From the NCBI RefSeq assembly GCF_017873095.1, contig NZ_JAGGJU010000001.1, positions 620,001-684,000 of the forward strand: a stretch of 64,000 nucleotides of DNA, written 5' to 3'. Source of the stretch: Heterorhizobium halophytocola (GTDB lineage Bacteria; Pseudomonadota; Alphaproteobacteria; Rhizobiales; Rhizobiaceae). Shown here piece by piece: positions 24,884-33,981 of the stretch. Numbering within the stretch: position 1 is the first letter of the stretch; every line of letters starts with the position of its first letter. Under the pieces are notes generated by a model that had not been told where the DNA came from, did no database searches, and saw nothing but the letters and a program-made list of their open reading frames with translations. Position numbers and translations under genes: made by a program.

Positions 24884-26772
24884 GCCGTCTCTCCCGCCTT
24901 GCCAAGGTTCGCCGGTTCGGCTGAACTCCGTCGCGTGCGGTCGAACCGGTAAACCAGCCGCTTCAACGTGCCGACAATGCCTTCCGGGAAGACCACGACG
25001 AGCACGATGATCAGGGCGCCGAGAATGAAGCGCGGATAGTCGGTATTGCTCATCAGCCAGATCGACGCCGTCTTGTAGACGGCCGCGCCGACGACGCTGC
25101 CCGACACCGTGCCGAAACCGCCGAGCAACACCATGACCAGCGCATCGATCGAGGTCGGGATGCCGAGACTGTCGGGAAAGACGCTGCCCTTGAGATAGGT
25201 AAGCAGCACGCCGGCAAGGCCCGCAAACAGGGCGCTGATGGTGAAGGCAATGTGCTGGATCGACTGCTTGGAAATGCCGACGGAGGCCGAGCGCATCGGC
25301 GAGTCCCTGAGCGCCCGCAGGGCGTAGCCGAAGGGCGAGAAGGTCAGATGGCGAAACACCAGTATGGTAAGCGCCGCAGCGGCCAGACAGAGCCAGTAGA
25401 AGGCATTGGTGCTGCTCGCCCAGTCTGCCGGCCAGACCCCGATGATGCCATTGTCACCGCCGGTCACGTCGACCCACTGATAGGCGACCGACCAGACAAT
25501 CTGGGCAAAGGCAAGCGTCAGCATGGCGAAATAGATGTTGGACAGCCGCACGCAGAACCAGCCGGCAAAGGCAGAGACAACCGCCGCCACCAGCGGCCCG
25601 ATGACAAGCGCTGCCTCCATCGGCACTTCGAAATACTGGACAGACAGGGCCGCGCCATAGGCGCCGAGGCCGAGACCGGCCGCATGGCCGAAGCTGTCCA
25701 GTCCGCCGACCGACATCAGGAATTGCAGGCTGACGGCAAAGACGACCGCAATCAGCACTTCGGCGGCGACCCCTGTGCCGTAATCGCCGAGCAGATAGGG
25801 AAACACCACGAGGAACAGCAGGGCGGCAGCAGCCAGAAGCCGTTCCCGACCGGCCAATGGCCGCCAGGCGGCCACGTTCTTGATCAGTGCCGTGCGCGAC
25901 GTGGCGATCGGCTGGCCGAACAGGCCGAAGGGGCGGATGATCAGCACGACGGCCATGACCACGAAGATCAGCACCAGCGAAATGCCGGGCAGCACGAGAA
26001 TGCCGAAGGCATTGAGTTCCGAGACGAGCACGGCAGCCACGAAGGCGCCGGGAATGCTGCCGAGCCCGCCGATGACGACGACGACGAAGACCTCGGTGAT
26101 CACCGAGAGATCCATGAAATGGCTGACCGCATCGCGCGGAATCTGCAGGCCGCCGCCGAAGGCTGCCAGAAAGATGCCGAGCGCGAAGACCCCGGTAAAC
26201 AGCCATTTCTGATTGACCCCGAGTGCGTTGACGATGTCGCGATCCTCGGTCGCCGCGCGTACCAGCATGCCCCAGCGGGTGCGGTTCAGCAGCAGCCACA
26301 GCAGACCGAGCACGGCCGGCCCGAGAGCGATCAGGACGAAGTCATAGACCGGCATGGCATGGTTGAACACGGTGACCGCGCCATCGAGGCCGGGGGCGCG
26401 CGGGCCGACCAGATCTTCCGGTCCCCAGAGCAGACGCACGGCATCCTCGATGATCAGCGTGACGCCGAAGGTCGCCAGAAGCTGAAGCAATTCGGGCGCA
26501 TGATAGATGCGGCGCAGCAGCACGATCTCGACCAGCGCGCCGATGACTGCAACCACAATCCCGGCAACGATGAGCGCTGCCCAGAAGCCGAGCGCGCTCT
26601 CCCAGCGGGTGGTCAGGCTATAGGCCAGATAGGCGCCCAGCATGTAGAAGGCGGCATGGGCGAAATTGACGATGCGGGTGACGCCGAAGATCAGCGACAG
26701 GCCGCTGGCGACGAGAAAAAGCGACGCCGCATTCGCCAGCCCGGTCAGGAATTGCGCGAAATAGAGATCCAA
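24880..26772 (-). CDS. Fused LivH-LivM permease of the HAAT-type ABC transporter
   Basis: About 630 residues: a LivH-like half (DLYFAQFLTGLANAASLFLVASGLSLIFGVTRIVNFAHAAFYMLGA, to about residue 290) joined to a LivM-like half (MSVGGLDSFGHAAGLGLGAYGAALSV, ALRDSPMRSASVGISKQSIQHIAFTISALFAGLAGVL). Normally these are two genes. I chose the TTG at 26772 because AAGGAG lies seven bases upstream and the first helix then starts after a short tail, as in LivH; an in-frame ATG at 26838 has no good binding site. One polypeptide forms the whole channel. Confidence 0.88.
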   Translation of the reverse strand: MDLYFAQFLTGLANAASLFLVASGLSLIFGVTRIVNFAHAAFYMLGAYLAYSLTTRWESALGFWAALIVAGIVVAVIGALVEIVLLRRIYHAPELLQLLATFGVTLIIEDAVRLLWGPEDLVGPRAPGLDGAVTVFNHAMPVYDFVLIALGPAVLGLLWLLLNRTRWGMLVRAATEDRDIVNALGVNQKWLFTGVFALGIFLAAFGGGLQIPRDAVSHFMDLSVITEVFVVVVIGGLGSIPGAFVAAVLVSELNAFGILVLPGISLVLIFVVMAVVLIIRPFGLFGQPIATSRTALIKNVAAWRPLAGRERLLAAAALLFLVVFPYLLGDYGTGVAAEVLIAVVFAVSLQFLMSVGGLDSFGHAAGLGLGAYGAALSVQYFEVPMEAALVIGPLVAAVVSAFAGWFCVRLSNIYFAMLTLAFAQIVWSVAYQWVDVTGGDNGIIGVWPADWASSTNAFYWLCLAAAALTILVFRHLTFSPFGYALRALRDSPMRSASVGISKQSIQHIAFTISALFAGLAGVLLTYLKGSVFPDSLGIPTSIDALVMVLLGGFGTVSGSVVGAAVYKTASIWLMSNTDYPRFILGALIIVLVVVFPEGIVGTLKRLVYRFDRTRRSSAEPANLGKAGETA

Positions 26773-26911
26773 GAAAAAGCTCCTTCCCGGCCGGCCGGGC
26801 GCGGGGTCTGCTGTCGGAGTCTGAAGACCGAGGCGCATTTGGCCTGCGCCCCGGCAAGCCGGATCAGATGGCAGGGTGGATCAGATGCGATCATCCTGCC
26901 CCCGAAATGCC

Positions 26912-28102
26912 TCAAGGGCGCAGTTTGGCAGCGTCTTCTTCGCTCGGCAGGAAGTCGGCCCCGCTCTCGTATTTGAAGTCGACCATCGTGCCCTTGCCAT
27001 CGACCAGTGCCGTCTTGCCGACAAAGGCGCCGAGCGTCGACTGGTGATCAGCCGCGCGATAGGTGATCTCGCCAAACGGCGTATCGACCTTGACACCTTC
27101 GGCCGCCTTGATCAGCGCGTCGGTATCGGTCGAGCCGGCCTTGGTCAGGATCGCGGCGATCGACTTCATCAGCGTATAGCCGACGACCGAGCCAAGGCGC
27201 GGATAGTCGTCGTATTTCTTCTGATAGTCGGCGAGGAAGGTCTTGTGTTCGGCGATATCGACCTTGTCCCAGGGATAACCGGTGACGATCCAGCCTTCCG
27301 GCGCGTCACCCTTCAGCGGGTCGAGATATTCCGGTTCGCCCGTCAGGAAGGAAACGACCGAGCGATCCTTGAACAGGCCGCGGGTCGTGCCTTCGCGTAC
27401 GAGCTTGACAAGGTCGGCACCGAAGGTGACGTTGAGGATGGCGTCGGGCTTGGCGGCCTCGATCGCCTGCGACACCGAGCCGGCATCGATCTTGCCCTGC
27501 GGCGGCCACTGCTCGGCGACGAAGTCGACGTCGGGACGCTCCTTCTTCAGCAGTTCCTTGAAGACCGCGACGGCGCTCTGGCCGTATTCGTAATTCGGCG
27601 CGATCGTCGCCCACTTCTTGGCGGGCAGCTTGGCGGCCTCCTTGGCGAGCATGGCCGCCTGGACATAGTTCGAGGGCCGCAGGCGGAAGGTATAGTCATT
27701 GCCCTTCTCCCAGGTGATCGCATCGGTCAGCGGCTCGCCGGCCAGATAGAAGACCTTTTTCTGCTTGGCAAAGGAGGAGACGGCCAGGCCGATATTGGAG
27801 AAGAACGAGCCGGCAATCAGCGCCACGCCATCCTTGGAGACGAGCTCGTTGGCAGCGGTGATCGCATCACCCGGCTTGCCGCCGTCGTCCTTGGAGATGA
27901 CGACCAGCTTGTCGCCATTGATGCCGCCGGCTGCATTGATCTCGTCGAGCGCCATCTGCCAGCCCTTCTTGTAGGGCTCGGTAAAGGCCGGGAGACCGGA
28001 ATAGCTGTTGATTTCGCCGATCTTGATATCGGCGGCGAAGGCTTGCGCTCCGGCCGAAAGACCGACCACGGCGCCCATCGTGATAGCTAGAATGCGTTTC
28101 AT
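26912..28102 (-). CDS. HAAT-type ABC transporter binding protein (family 6)
   Basis: 396 residues with signal peptide MKRILAITMGAVVGLSAGAQAFA. The mature part KIGEINSYSGLPAFTEPYKKGWQMALDEINAAGGINGDKLVVISKDDGGKPGDAITAANELV is the classic Leu/Ile/Val-binding N-terminal lobe. First gene of the importer operon, divergent from a MarR regulator. Members of this group bind amino acids, amides, urea or aromatic acids; the neighbouring N-heteroaromatic pathway makes an aromatic acid such as nicotinate possible, while the AmiC/AmiR genes downstream would favour an amide. Confidence 0.92.
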   Translation of the reverse strand: MKRILAITMGAVVGLSAGAQAFAADIKIGEINSYSGLPAFTEPYKKGWQMALDEINAAGGINGDKLVVISKDDGGKPGDAITAANELVSKDGVALIAGSFFSNIGLAVSSFAKQKKVFYLAGEPLTDAITWEKGNDYTFRLRPSNYVQAAMLAKEAAKLPAKKWATIAPNYEYGQSAVAVFKELLKKERPDVDFVAEQWPPQGKIDAGSVSQAIEAAKPDAILNVTFGADLVKLVREGTTRGLFKDRSVVSFLTGEPEYLDPLKGDAPEGWIVTGYPWDKVDIAEHKTFLADYQKKYDDYPRLGSVVGYTLMKSIAAILTKAGSTDTDALIKAAEGVKVDTPFGEITYRAADHQSTLGAFVGKTALVDGKGTMVDFKYESGADFLPSEEDAAKLRP

Positions 28103-28160
28103 AACTGTTCTCTCTCTGGCTGCGACCGTTTGCGGTCTTCTTTGTCTTGCGGCTTCGGCC

Positions 28161-28192
28161 CTTGGAAGATCCCCTCATCGGGGGCGCCCAAG
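28161..28192 (-). promoter_or_regulatory. 5' leader hairpin of the HAAT importer
   Basis: Nested inverted repeat CTTGG...CCAAG enclosing CCCC-CGATGA-GGGG, about 60 bases before the binding-protein ATG and without U-run. A second small hairpin GACCG-CAAA-CGGTC follows nearer the gene. Possible mRNA leader structure. Confidence 0.35.
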
Positions 28193-28208
28193 CAATAATG
28201 CCATGCTC

Positions 28209-28326
28209 GATACTCTGGTGTGCTCACTATAAATGCAAGCGATTTTTCAGCCTGTTTTTTGATCTTTTCCGAGCAACACGCGCTTCTCATCCGGTCGTTT
28301 GCGTGTATCTATGGTGTGTACTCTAT
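28209..28326. promoter_or_regulatory. Divergent promoter region with a repeated 22-base element
   Basis: Two similar elements, 28209-28230 and 28305-28326, share TGGTGTG-N2-C-N-C-TAT (15 of 22 bases equal) and lie 96 bases apart between the importer binding-protein gene and marR-like gene 28345. They are candidates for binding of that MarR protein to both promoters. A half copy of the operator seen at 28828 (TCGTTTGCGT) lies at 28295. Confidence 0.4.
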
Positions 28327-28344
28327 TTCCGAGGTTGAACATCG

Positions 28345-28812
28345 ATGGGCACACCCTACGACGTCACGGAACAGGTCGGGCACCTTCTTCGGCGCGTCTA
28401 CCAGCGGCATTTGGCAATCTTTCAGGAAAATGTACAAGACCCGAGCATCACCTCGGTCCAGTTCGTCACCCTTTGCGTGCTGCGCGACCGCGGTCCCAGT
28501 TCGCAGACCGAACTGGTGCGCGCAACGGCGATCGACCAAGGCACGATCCGCGGCATCATCGACCGCCTGACGGCGCGCGACCTGATTTCAGTCTCGCGCG
28601 ATGATCAGGACGGCCGAAAGGTCATCATGGCGCTGACCCCGGCAGCGCACGCGCTTCTAGGCGACCTGATCCCCAGCGCAGCGCGGATTTCCGACCTGAC
28701 CATGGAGGGCCTGAACCCTGCCGAACGGGTGGCGTTTCTCTATCTCCTGCGCCGGCTACTGGAGACCGGCACGGGCGCGCGAGATGACGAAGCGGGCCAG
28801 GAAGGCAATTGA
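28345..28812 (+). CDS. MarR-family regulator 1
   Basis: 155 residues, full-length MarR fold: N-terminal dimer helix VTEQVGHLLRRVYQRHLAIFQE, winged helix-turn-helix PSSQTELVRATAIDQGTIRGIIDRLTARDLISVSRDDQDGRKVIMALT, C-terminal dimer helix. Related to the second MarR at 33982-34443. It is divergent from the HAAT importer and directly ahead of fpr, whose -35 box overlaps its stop codon. Probably senses an aromatic acid, as MarR proteins of catabolic loci do. Confidence 0.92.
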   Translation: MGTPYDVTEQVGHLLRRVYQRHLAIFQENVQDPSITSVQFVTLCVLRDRGPSSQTELVRATAIDQGTIRGIIDRLTARDLISVSRDDQDGRKVIMALTPAAHALLGDLIPSAARISDLTMEGLNPAERVAFLYLLRRLLETGTGARDDEAGQEGN

Positions 28813-28846
28813 CAACCGCATAAAAACTCGTTTGTGTACAAATGAG
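28809..28846 (+). promoter_or_regulatory. fpr promoter with MarR-type operator A
   Basis: Consensus -35 TTGACA at 28809-28814, followed by the near-palindrome CTCGTTTGTGTACAAATGAG at 28827-28846, which covers the -10 position. The core TCGTTTGTGTACAAATGA matches operators B (34563-34580, opposite strand) and C (33915-33932). It overlaps an in-frame ATG at 28842, so the fpr start is the later ATG. Confidence 0.65.
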
Positions 28847-28865
28847 TTTAACCGGGGATTTGCAG

Positions 28866-29687
28866 ATGACCAGTGCGACGAACGCCGTTGAGACCGTGCA
28901 GAGCAGCTTTCCGATCCCGGAAAATGTCTTCGCCGAAACAGTCGTCGAGGTTCAGCACTATACCGACCGACTGTTCCGCTTCCGCATCACCCGTCCCCCG
29001 AGCTTCCGTTTCCGCTCCGGCGAATTCGTCATGATCGGCCTGCCGAACGCCGAAAAACCCGTTTACCGCGCCTATTCTATCGCCAGCCCCTCCTGGGACG
29101 AGGAGGTCGAATTCTTTTCGATCAAGGTCGAGAACGGACCGCTCACCGAACATCTGCAGAAGATCCAGCCGGGTGACACCGTGCTGATGCGCAAGAAGCC
29201 GACCGGCACGCTGGTGCTCGACGCGCTGGTTCCGGGCAAGCGGCTCTACATGCTGTCGACCGGTACCGGCGTCGCGCCGTTCGCCAGCCTCGTGCGCGAT
29301 CCCGAGACCTTTGAGAAATTCGAGGAGGTGATCCTCGTCCAGACCTGCCGAGACGTCGGCGAACTAACCTATGCGACCGAGCTGGTCGACAATCTGCTGG
29401 ACGACCCGCTGATCGGCGAAATGGCCGCCGGGCGCCTCCGGCTTCATGCCACGACCACCCGAGAGCATTCCGAGCGCATGGGCCGGGCGACCGATCTCAT
29501 GAAAAGCGGCAAGTTGTTCGAGGATCTCGGCGTGCCGAAGATCGATCCGGCCGTCGATCGGGCGATGATCTGCGGCTCGATGGACATGCTCAAGGACACC
29601 AAGGCAATCCTGGAGAATTTCGGCCTCGTCGAAGGCGCCAATAACGCACCGGCGACCTTCGTCGTCGAGCGGGCCTTCGTCGGGTAG
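28866..29687 (+). CDS. fpr: Ferredoxin-NADP+ reductase
   Basis: 273 residues, the size of alphaproteobacterial Fpr. FAD site RAYSIASPSWDEEVEFFSIKVENGPLTEHLQ, NADP lobe LYMLSTGTGVAPFASLVRDPETFEKFEEVILVQTCR and the C-terminal VERAFVG. It transfers electrons between NADPH and ferredoxin or flavodoxin. Start chosen at 28866 because the upstream ATG is inside operator A. The shared operator with the reductase operon at 34656 suggests that it supplies reduced ferredoxin to the 4Fe-4S 6-hydroxynicotinate-reductase-like enzyme, although Fpr is also a general oxidative-stress enzyme. Confidence 0.92.
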   Translation: MTSATNAVETVQSSFPIPENVFAETVVEVQHYTDRLFRFRITRPPSFRFRSGEFVMIGLPNAEKPVYRAYSIASPSWDEEVEFFSIKVENGPLTEHLQKIQPGDTVLMRKKPTGTLVLDALVPGKRLYMLSTGTGVAPFASLVRDPETFEKFEEVILVQTCRDVGELTYATELVDNLLDDPLIGEMAAGRLRLHATTTREHSERMGRATDLMKSGKLFEDLGVPKIDPAVDRAMICGSMDMLKDTKAILENFGLVEGANNAPATFVVERAFVG

Positions 29688-29729
29688 GCCCAGCTTTCTA
29701 TCGCATCAGAACGTTGCGGTGCGGGCGCT

Positions 29730-32700
29730 CTAATGCTCCGCACCGCGCATCTTTGTCATGCTATCTGCCAGTCCTTCCCATGGCTTCTCACCCGGCGCAA
29801 AGCGTGCCCGCAGGTAGCCGACAAGTTCGCCGATCTGCCGATCGGAAAAATTGTCGCGAAAGGCCGGCATGGTCATCACCTCGGTATCGGCCCCGGCCGT
29901 CGAAGCCAGGCTCGCCGGAGCCTCGGCGCCGTGCAGGATGCTTTGCAGCACATTGACCGGACTGGCATCATGCAGATTGCTGTTGAGCGCCAGCGAGGCC
30001 AGCATCCCGTCGGTCTCGTGACAGGCGCTGCAGGCACCGGAAAAGATCCGTGCCCCTTCGGGATAGGCAAGCGCTGCGGCAGGCCTTGCCTGCCCGGCGT
30101 TTCGCAGCGCGGTGTCGCGCGCTGACGTCGCCTGCTCCGCGCTCACGTCGCCTCCGATGCCTGCCAAATAGGTCGCCATCGCCTCGATATCGGCATCCGG
30201 CAGCCCGGAAAGCGAGCGGATCACATCGGCCATCGGCCCGCCGGCGCTGCCATGGTCGCTGGCATGACCATGGCGCAGATAGGCAAACAGCGCCGCCTTG
30301 GTCCAACCGACCGGGCTTTTCGACGCCGCTGTCAGCGCCGGCGCCGTCCAGTGATCGGCAAATCCGCCAGCCAGATGGGCGGGTCCCCTGATCTCGGCGC
30401 CCAGAACATTGCGGTCGCTGTGGCAGGCGGAACAGTGGCCGAGCCCTTCGACCAGATAGGCACCGCGGTTCCACGTCTCGCCCTTTGCCGGATCATAGGG
30501 AATTTCGGCCGGCCGCAGGAAGAGACCGTTCCACCCGGCCATCAGTCCGCGCATGGCGAAGGGAAATTTGAGGTTCGACGTCTCGGGCTTTTCCGCCACC
30601 GCCGTCCCGCTCATCATATAGGCATAGAGATCCTGCAGGTCCTTGTCCTCGACATTGACGAACGACGTGTAGGGATGGACCGGATAGAGATGTGAGCCAT
30701 CCCGGGATATCCCCTCGCGCATGGCGCGCACGAAGGCCGCGTAGGACCAGCCGCCGATGCCATGTGCCGCATCGGGCGAGATATTGGCGGCTCTCACCGT
30801 GCCGAAGGGCGTATCGAAGGCGCGCCCGCCGGCATAGCCTCGACCATCGGCTCCGACGTGGCAGACGGCGCAGCCGCCGGCAGCCGCCACCAGCCGGCCG
30901 CGCTCGATGCTGGCCGGACTGAAGACCGAGGGATCCGGGCGTTCGATGGTGGCGATCGCCGGACGGATCGGCGACAGCGTTGCAAGCCCGACGGCCGACA
31001 GTCCGGCAAGACCTGCCAGCCCGAAGCCCCATTTAAATGCCCGCTTGCGCGTCTTCTTGCCGTCAAGCCGCAGCGCATTTTGCTCGCGCCCATCAAGCGC
31101 TGCCAACACCTTGTCCGGTGTCAGCGGCAATTCGCGAAAGCGGATGCCCGTCGCGTCATAGACCGCATTGACGATGGCCGCGGCACTCGGCACCGAGGCA
31201 CTTTCGCCGACACCGAGCGGCTCCTCGTTCTGGCGCGGGATCATCACGACGTCGATATCGGGCACTTCCTCGAAGGTCAGGATCGGATAGCCGCCCCATT
31301 CGACGCTTTCGACCGCGGTCGACGAGAAGGTTACCTTTTCCTTCAGCACGCGGCTGACCGACTGGATGACATTGCCGTGGATCTGGTGGCGCACGCCGTC
31401 CGGGTTGATCATCATGCCGGAATCCTGGCCGACCGTGACCTTCGTCACCGCGATCTCTCCGGTGCGGCGGTTGACAGCGACATCGGCGACCCACGCGGAC
31501 CAGGCAGCGGGCGTTCCGGGAAAAGTGCCATGGACATAGAGCGCATAGGCAAAGCCGCGCCCGTAGAGCACGTCGCCTTCCCGGCCCTCGCTGCCCCAGC
31601 GCGTGCGCGGCGTCCATTGGGCCCTCTCGGCCACCGTTTTCACCAGGTCGATCGCGCGCGGATCGGTCAGGTAACGCAGCTTGTACTCGACCGGATCGAC
31701 CTCGGCCGCAAAGGCCAGTTCGTCCATGAAGCTTTCATGGGCAAAGGAGTTCGGCATGGCCGAAACCCCTCGAAACCACGAGGCGCGGGCGATCGGCGGC
31801 ATGTCGTGGACGGCGATCCGCATATTGCCAATCGCATAGGGCGGGATCGCCGTGCGGTCGCCCATCTGCGCGGTATCGGGCGTCGGCGGCAGCTTGCCGG
31901 TCAGGATCAGCGCCAGCGTCGGCGACAGATTGGAGGGATAGCTCGTTTCGAAATCATAGGCGGCCGGGCCGCCTTCATTATCGAGCCCGCCGCGCACATC
32001 GATCAGCTGGGCGGCCCCCTTCGGCTCCCAGCCATGCTCCTGCGCCCGCGTCAATTGCACCCGCACCGGCGCCCCGACGGCACGCGACAGCAAGGCCGCA
32101 TCGGCCGTCACGTCGTCTGCACAATTGCGGCCGTAGCAACCCGCCGCCTCGAAGCGCTCGACCGTAATCGCGCCTTCGTCCATATCGAGGAGGCGGGCGA
32201 GATCGCGACGGATCCAGAACGGGTTCTGCGTGCCGGACCAGACGGTCATTCCCTCCGGCCGCCAGTCTGCGACGGCGCAGGACGGGCCGATCGACCCATG
32301 CATCTGATAGGGCCAGACATAGGTCCGCTCGAATTTGGTCGCAGCCGCCTCAAGTCCGCGCTCGACATCCCCGCGATCCGTCAGCACGCGTCGGGTCGAG
32401 CGGTTGCCGCGCAGGGCCTCTTCCGGATTATTCAGATCCGGTCTGGCATCGGCCACCTTCCAGTGGACGACCAGCTGTTCGGCAGCCTTGGCGGCAAACT
32501 CCTCGCGGGATGCGACGATGCCGACAAAGTCGCCTGATACCACCACCCGGACAAGGCCTGGAATGTCGGCGACCGAACTCTCGTCGACGGAGATCAGGCT
32601 GTTGCCGACCTCCGCCCCATGATCGTAGCCGACATAAGGCGGGCGTACGACGCGGCCATGCAGCATGCCGGCAACCCGCACGTCATGCACATAGGTCCAG

Positions 32701-33272
32701 TCGCCGCGCGCCTTGGCGGCGATATCGTTGCGCGGCTGCGAGCGGCCGACGAGACGATGGGCCTCGACCGGCTTCACTGCAGCCTCGGCGTCGAGTTCCA
32801 GGCGGATACGGCGTCCGGAGATCAGCATTTCGTAGGGGATGGAGCGTTTGTCCGAGACCGTGGACACGACGCCGTCATCAACGACGAGGTCGTCGACGAT
32901 GACACCAAATTCGGCAGCCGCGAGATCGAGCAAATACCGCCGGGCCGTTGCCGCCGCAAGCCGCAGGGGTTTTGCGGTAATCTGGATGGTTTCGGACGCG
33001 ATCGTCGGTCCCTGGTCGGGAGCAGCCCCGGTCGAGCCGAGCACCATGCGCACTCGCTCGAAGGGGATATCGAGCTCTTCCGCCGCGATCTGCGCCAGGG
33101 CCGTGCGAATGCCGGTGCCGAGATCGACATGGCCGTTAAAGGCGATCACGTCGCCATTGCCGCGCAGGGCCAAATAGATGGCCGGGTCATTGTCGCCGGC
33201 AGCGTCGGTAACCAGCAGGATATCGTCTTCCTGCAGATAGGCACCGCGCCCCTGTTCGGTCAGCCCGCTCAT
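29730..33272 (-). CDS. nicB: Molybdenum hydroxylase large subunit with tri-heme cytochrome c tail (NicB type)
   Basis: 1180 residues. Residues 1-730 are a molybdopterin-cytosine-dinucleotide hydroxylase subunit of the isoquinoline oxidoreductase/NicB type; the catalytic Glu is Glu690 in GVGESAS. A hydrophobic stretch at about 748-768 links to a cytochrome part with three CxxCH heme sites: CAVCH 801-805, CSACH 947-951, CSACH 1081-1085. This is the layout of nicotinate dehydrogenase subunit B of Pseudomonas, which hydroxylates nicotinate to 6-hydroxynicotinate and passes electrons to the respiratory chain. The start overlaps nicA by four bases. Substrate inferred from context and layout; other N-heterocycles are possible. 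Confidence 0.88.
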   Translation of the reverse strand: MSGLTEQGRGAYLQEDDILLVTDAAGDNDPAIYLALRGNGDVIAFNGHVDLGTGIRTALAQIAAEELDIPFERVRMVLGSTGAAPDQGPTIASETIQITAKPLRLAAATARRYLLDLAAAEFGVIVDDLVVDDGVVSTVSDKRSIPYEMLISGRRIRLELDAEAAVKPVEAHRLVGRSQPRNDIAAKARGDWTYVHDVRVAGMLHGRVVRPPYVGYDHGAEVGNSLISVDESSVADIPGLVRVVVSGDFVGIVASREEFAAKAAEQLVVHWKVADARPDLNNPEEALRGNRSTRRVLTDRGDVERGLEAAATKFERTYVWPYQMHGSIGPSCAVADWRPEGMTVWSGTQNPFWIRRDLARLLDMDEGAITVERFEAAGCYGRNCADDVTADAALLSRAVGAPVRVQLTRAQEHGWEPKGAAQLIDVRGGLDNEGGPAAYDFETSYPSNLSPTLALILTGKLPPTPDTAQMGDRTAIPPYAIGNMRIAVHDMPPIARASWFRGVSAMPNSFAHESFMDELAFAAEVDPVEYKLRYLTDPRAIDLVKTVAERAQWTPRTRWGSEGREGDVLYGRGFAYALYVHGTFPGTPAAWSAWVADVAVNRRTGEIAVTKVTVGQDSGMMINPDGVRHQIHGNVIQSVSRVLKEKVTFSSTAVESVEWGGYPILTFEEVPDIDVVMIPRQNEEPLGVGESASVPSAAAIVNAVYDATGIRFRELPLTPDKVLAALDGREQNALRLDGKKTRKRAFKWGFGLAGLAGLSAVGLATLSPIRPAIATIERPDPSVFSPASIERGRLVAAAGGCAVCHVGADGRGYAGGRAFDTPFGTVRAANISPDAAHGIGGWSYAAFVRAMREGISRDGSHLYPVHPYTSFVNVEDKDLQDLYAYMMSGTAVAEKPETSNLKFPFAMRGLMAGWNGLFLRPAEIPYDPAKGETWNRGAYLVEGLGHCSACHSDRNVLGAEIRGPAHLAGGFADHWTAPALTAASKSPVGWTKAALFAYLRHGHASDHGSAGGPMADVIRSLSGLPDADIEAMATYLAGIGGDVSAEQATSARDTALRNAGQARPAAALAYPEGARIFSGACSACHETDGMLASLALNSNLHDASPVNVLQSILHGAEAPASLASTAGADTEVMTMPAFRDNFSDRQIGELVGYLRARFAPGEKPWEGLADSMTKMRGAEH

Positions 33273-33778
33273 GGCCGTTTCTCCTGCACACTGTCCTGCT
33301 CAACGCCTGAGGCCATCAGGTCGCGGGCGCGGCGCACCGCCGCCAGAATTTCCATATGGGTGCCGCAACGGCAGAGCTGCCGGGACAGCGCTTGGCGAAT
33401 CTCGGCCTCGCTCGCCTTCGGATTGCGCGTCAGCAGGGCAACCGTCGCCATGATCATGCCGTTCAGGCAATAGCCGCATTGGGCGGCCTGCATCTCGACA
33501 AAGGCCTGCTGCACCGGATGCGGCCGACCGTCTGTTGCCAGTCCTTCAAGGGTCGTGACGCTGCGCCCTTCAAGCGTACCGATCTTCGTCGCACAGGCGC
33601 GCACCGCCCGGCCATCGACCAGCACCACGCAGGCACCGCATTCGCCAAGACCGCAGCCGAATTTCGGCCCGTTCAGCCCGCAATCATTGCGCAGCACATA
33701 AAGAAGAGGAGTGTCCGGCGCGAGGTCGAACGCGACCATTTCGCCATTGATGTCGAGCCTATACCGCCGATGGGTCAT
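33269..33778 (-). CDS. nicA: Molybdenum hydroxylase small 2Fe-2S subunit (NicA type)
   Basis: 169 residues. Plant-type 2Fe-2S centre with Cys42, 47, 50 and 62 (KFGCGLGECGACVVL, RACATK) and the second helical 2Fe-2S centre with Cys101, 104, 136 and 138 (QCGYCLNGM, QLCRCGTH). Transfers electrons from the molybdenum site to the heme domains of the large subunit. First gene of the nicAB operon; its promoter carries operator C. Confidence 0.92.
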   Translation of the reverse strand: MTHRRYRLDINGEMVAFDLAPDTPLLYVLRNDCGLNGPKFGCGLGECGACVVLVDGRAVRACATKIGTLEGRSVTTLEGLATDGRPHPVQQAFVEMQAAQCGYCLNGMIMATVALLTRNPKASEAEIRQALSRQLCRCGTHMEILAAVRRARDLMASGVEQDSVQEKRP

Positions 33779-33900
33779 CGCCAGCCGGCCTTTCGGCGGG
33801 ACATCGCGCGCAGAGCTGCCTCAAGCCGCATCCAGGCGGCGGCAAGGTCAGGATTGCGGCGTTCCCATTTTGGTTTTTATTGAGCGCATCCATGACCGGA

Positions 33901-33932
33901 ATGATAACGGGAAATCATTGGTGCGCAAATGA
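33901..33932 (-). promoter_or_regulatory. nicAB promoter with MarR-type operator C
   Basis: Minus-strand -35 TTGCGC (33928-33923), 16 bases, -10 TATCAT (33906-33901). The plus strand TCATTGGTGCGCAAATGA at 33915-33932 covers the -35 and matches 14 of 18 bases of the minus-strand copy of operator B. Confidence 0.6.
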
Positions 33933-33981
33933 ATTCTGAGACCAGATCCGCGGATACGAAACACCGCGCGGGAGACCCTGC

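Noticed and set aside
23298..28192. Similar CCGATGAGGG-containing hairpins in the leaders of the amiC-like gene and the HAAT importer
   Set aside because: They lie in opposite orientation relative to the genes, so they cannot be the same RNA element; likely coincidence.
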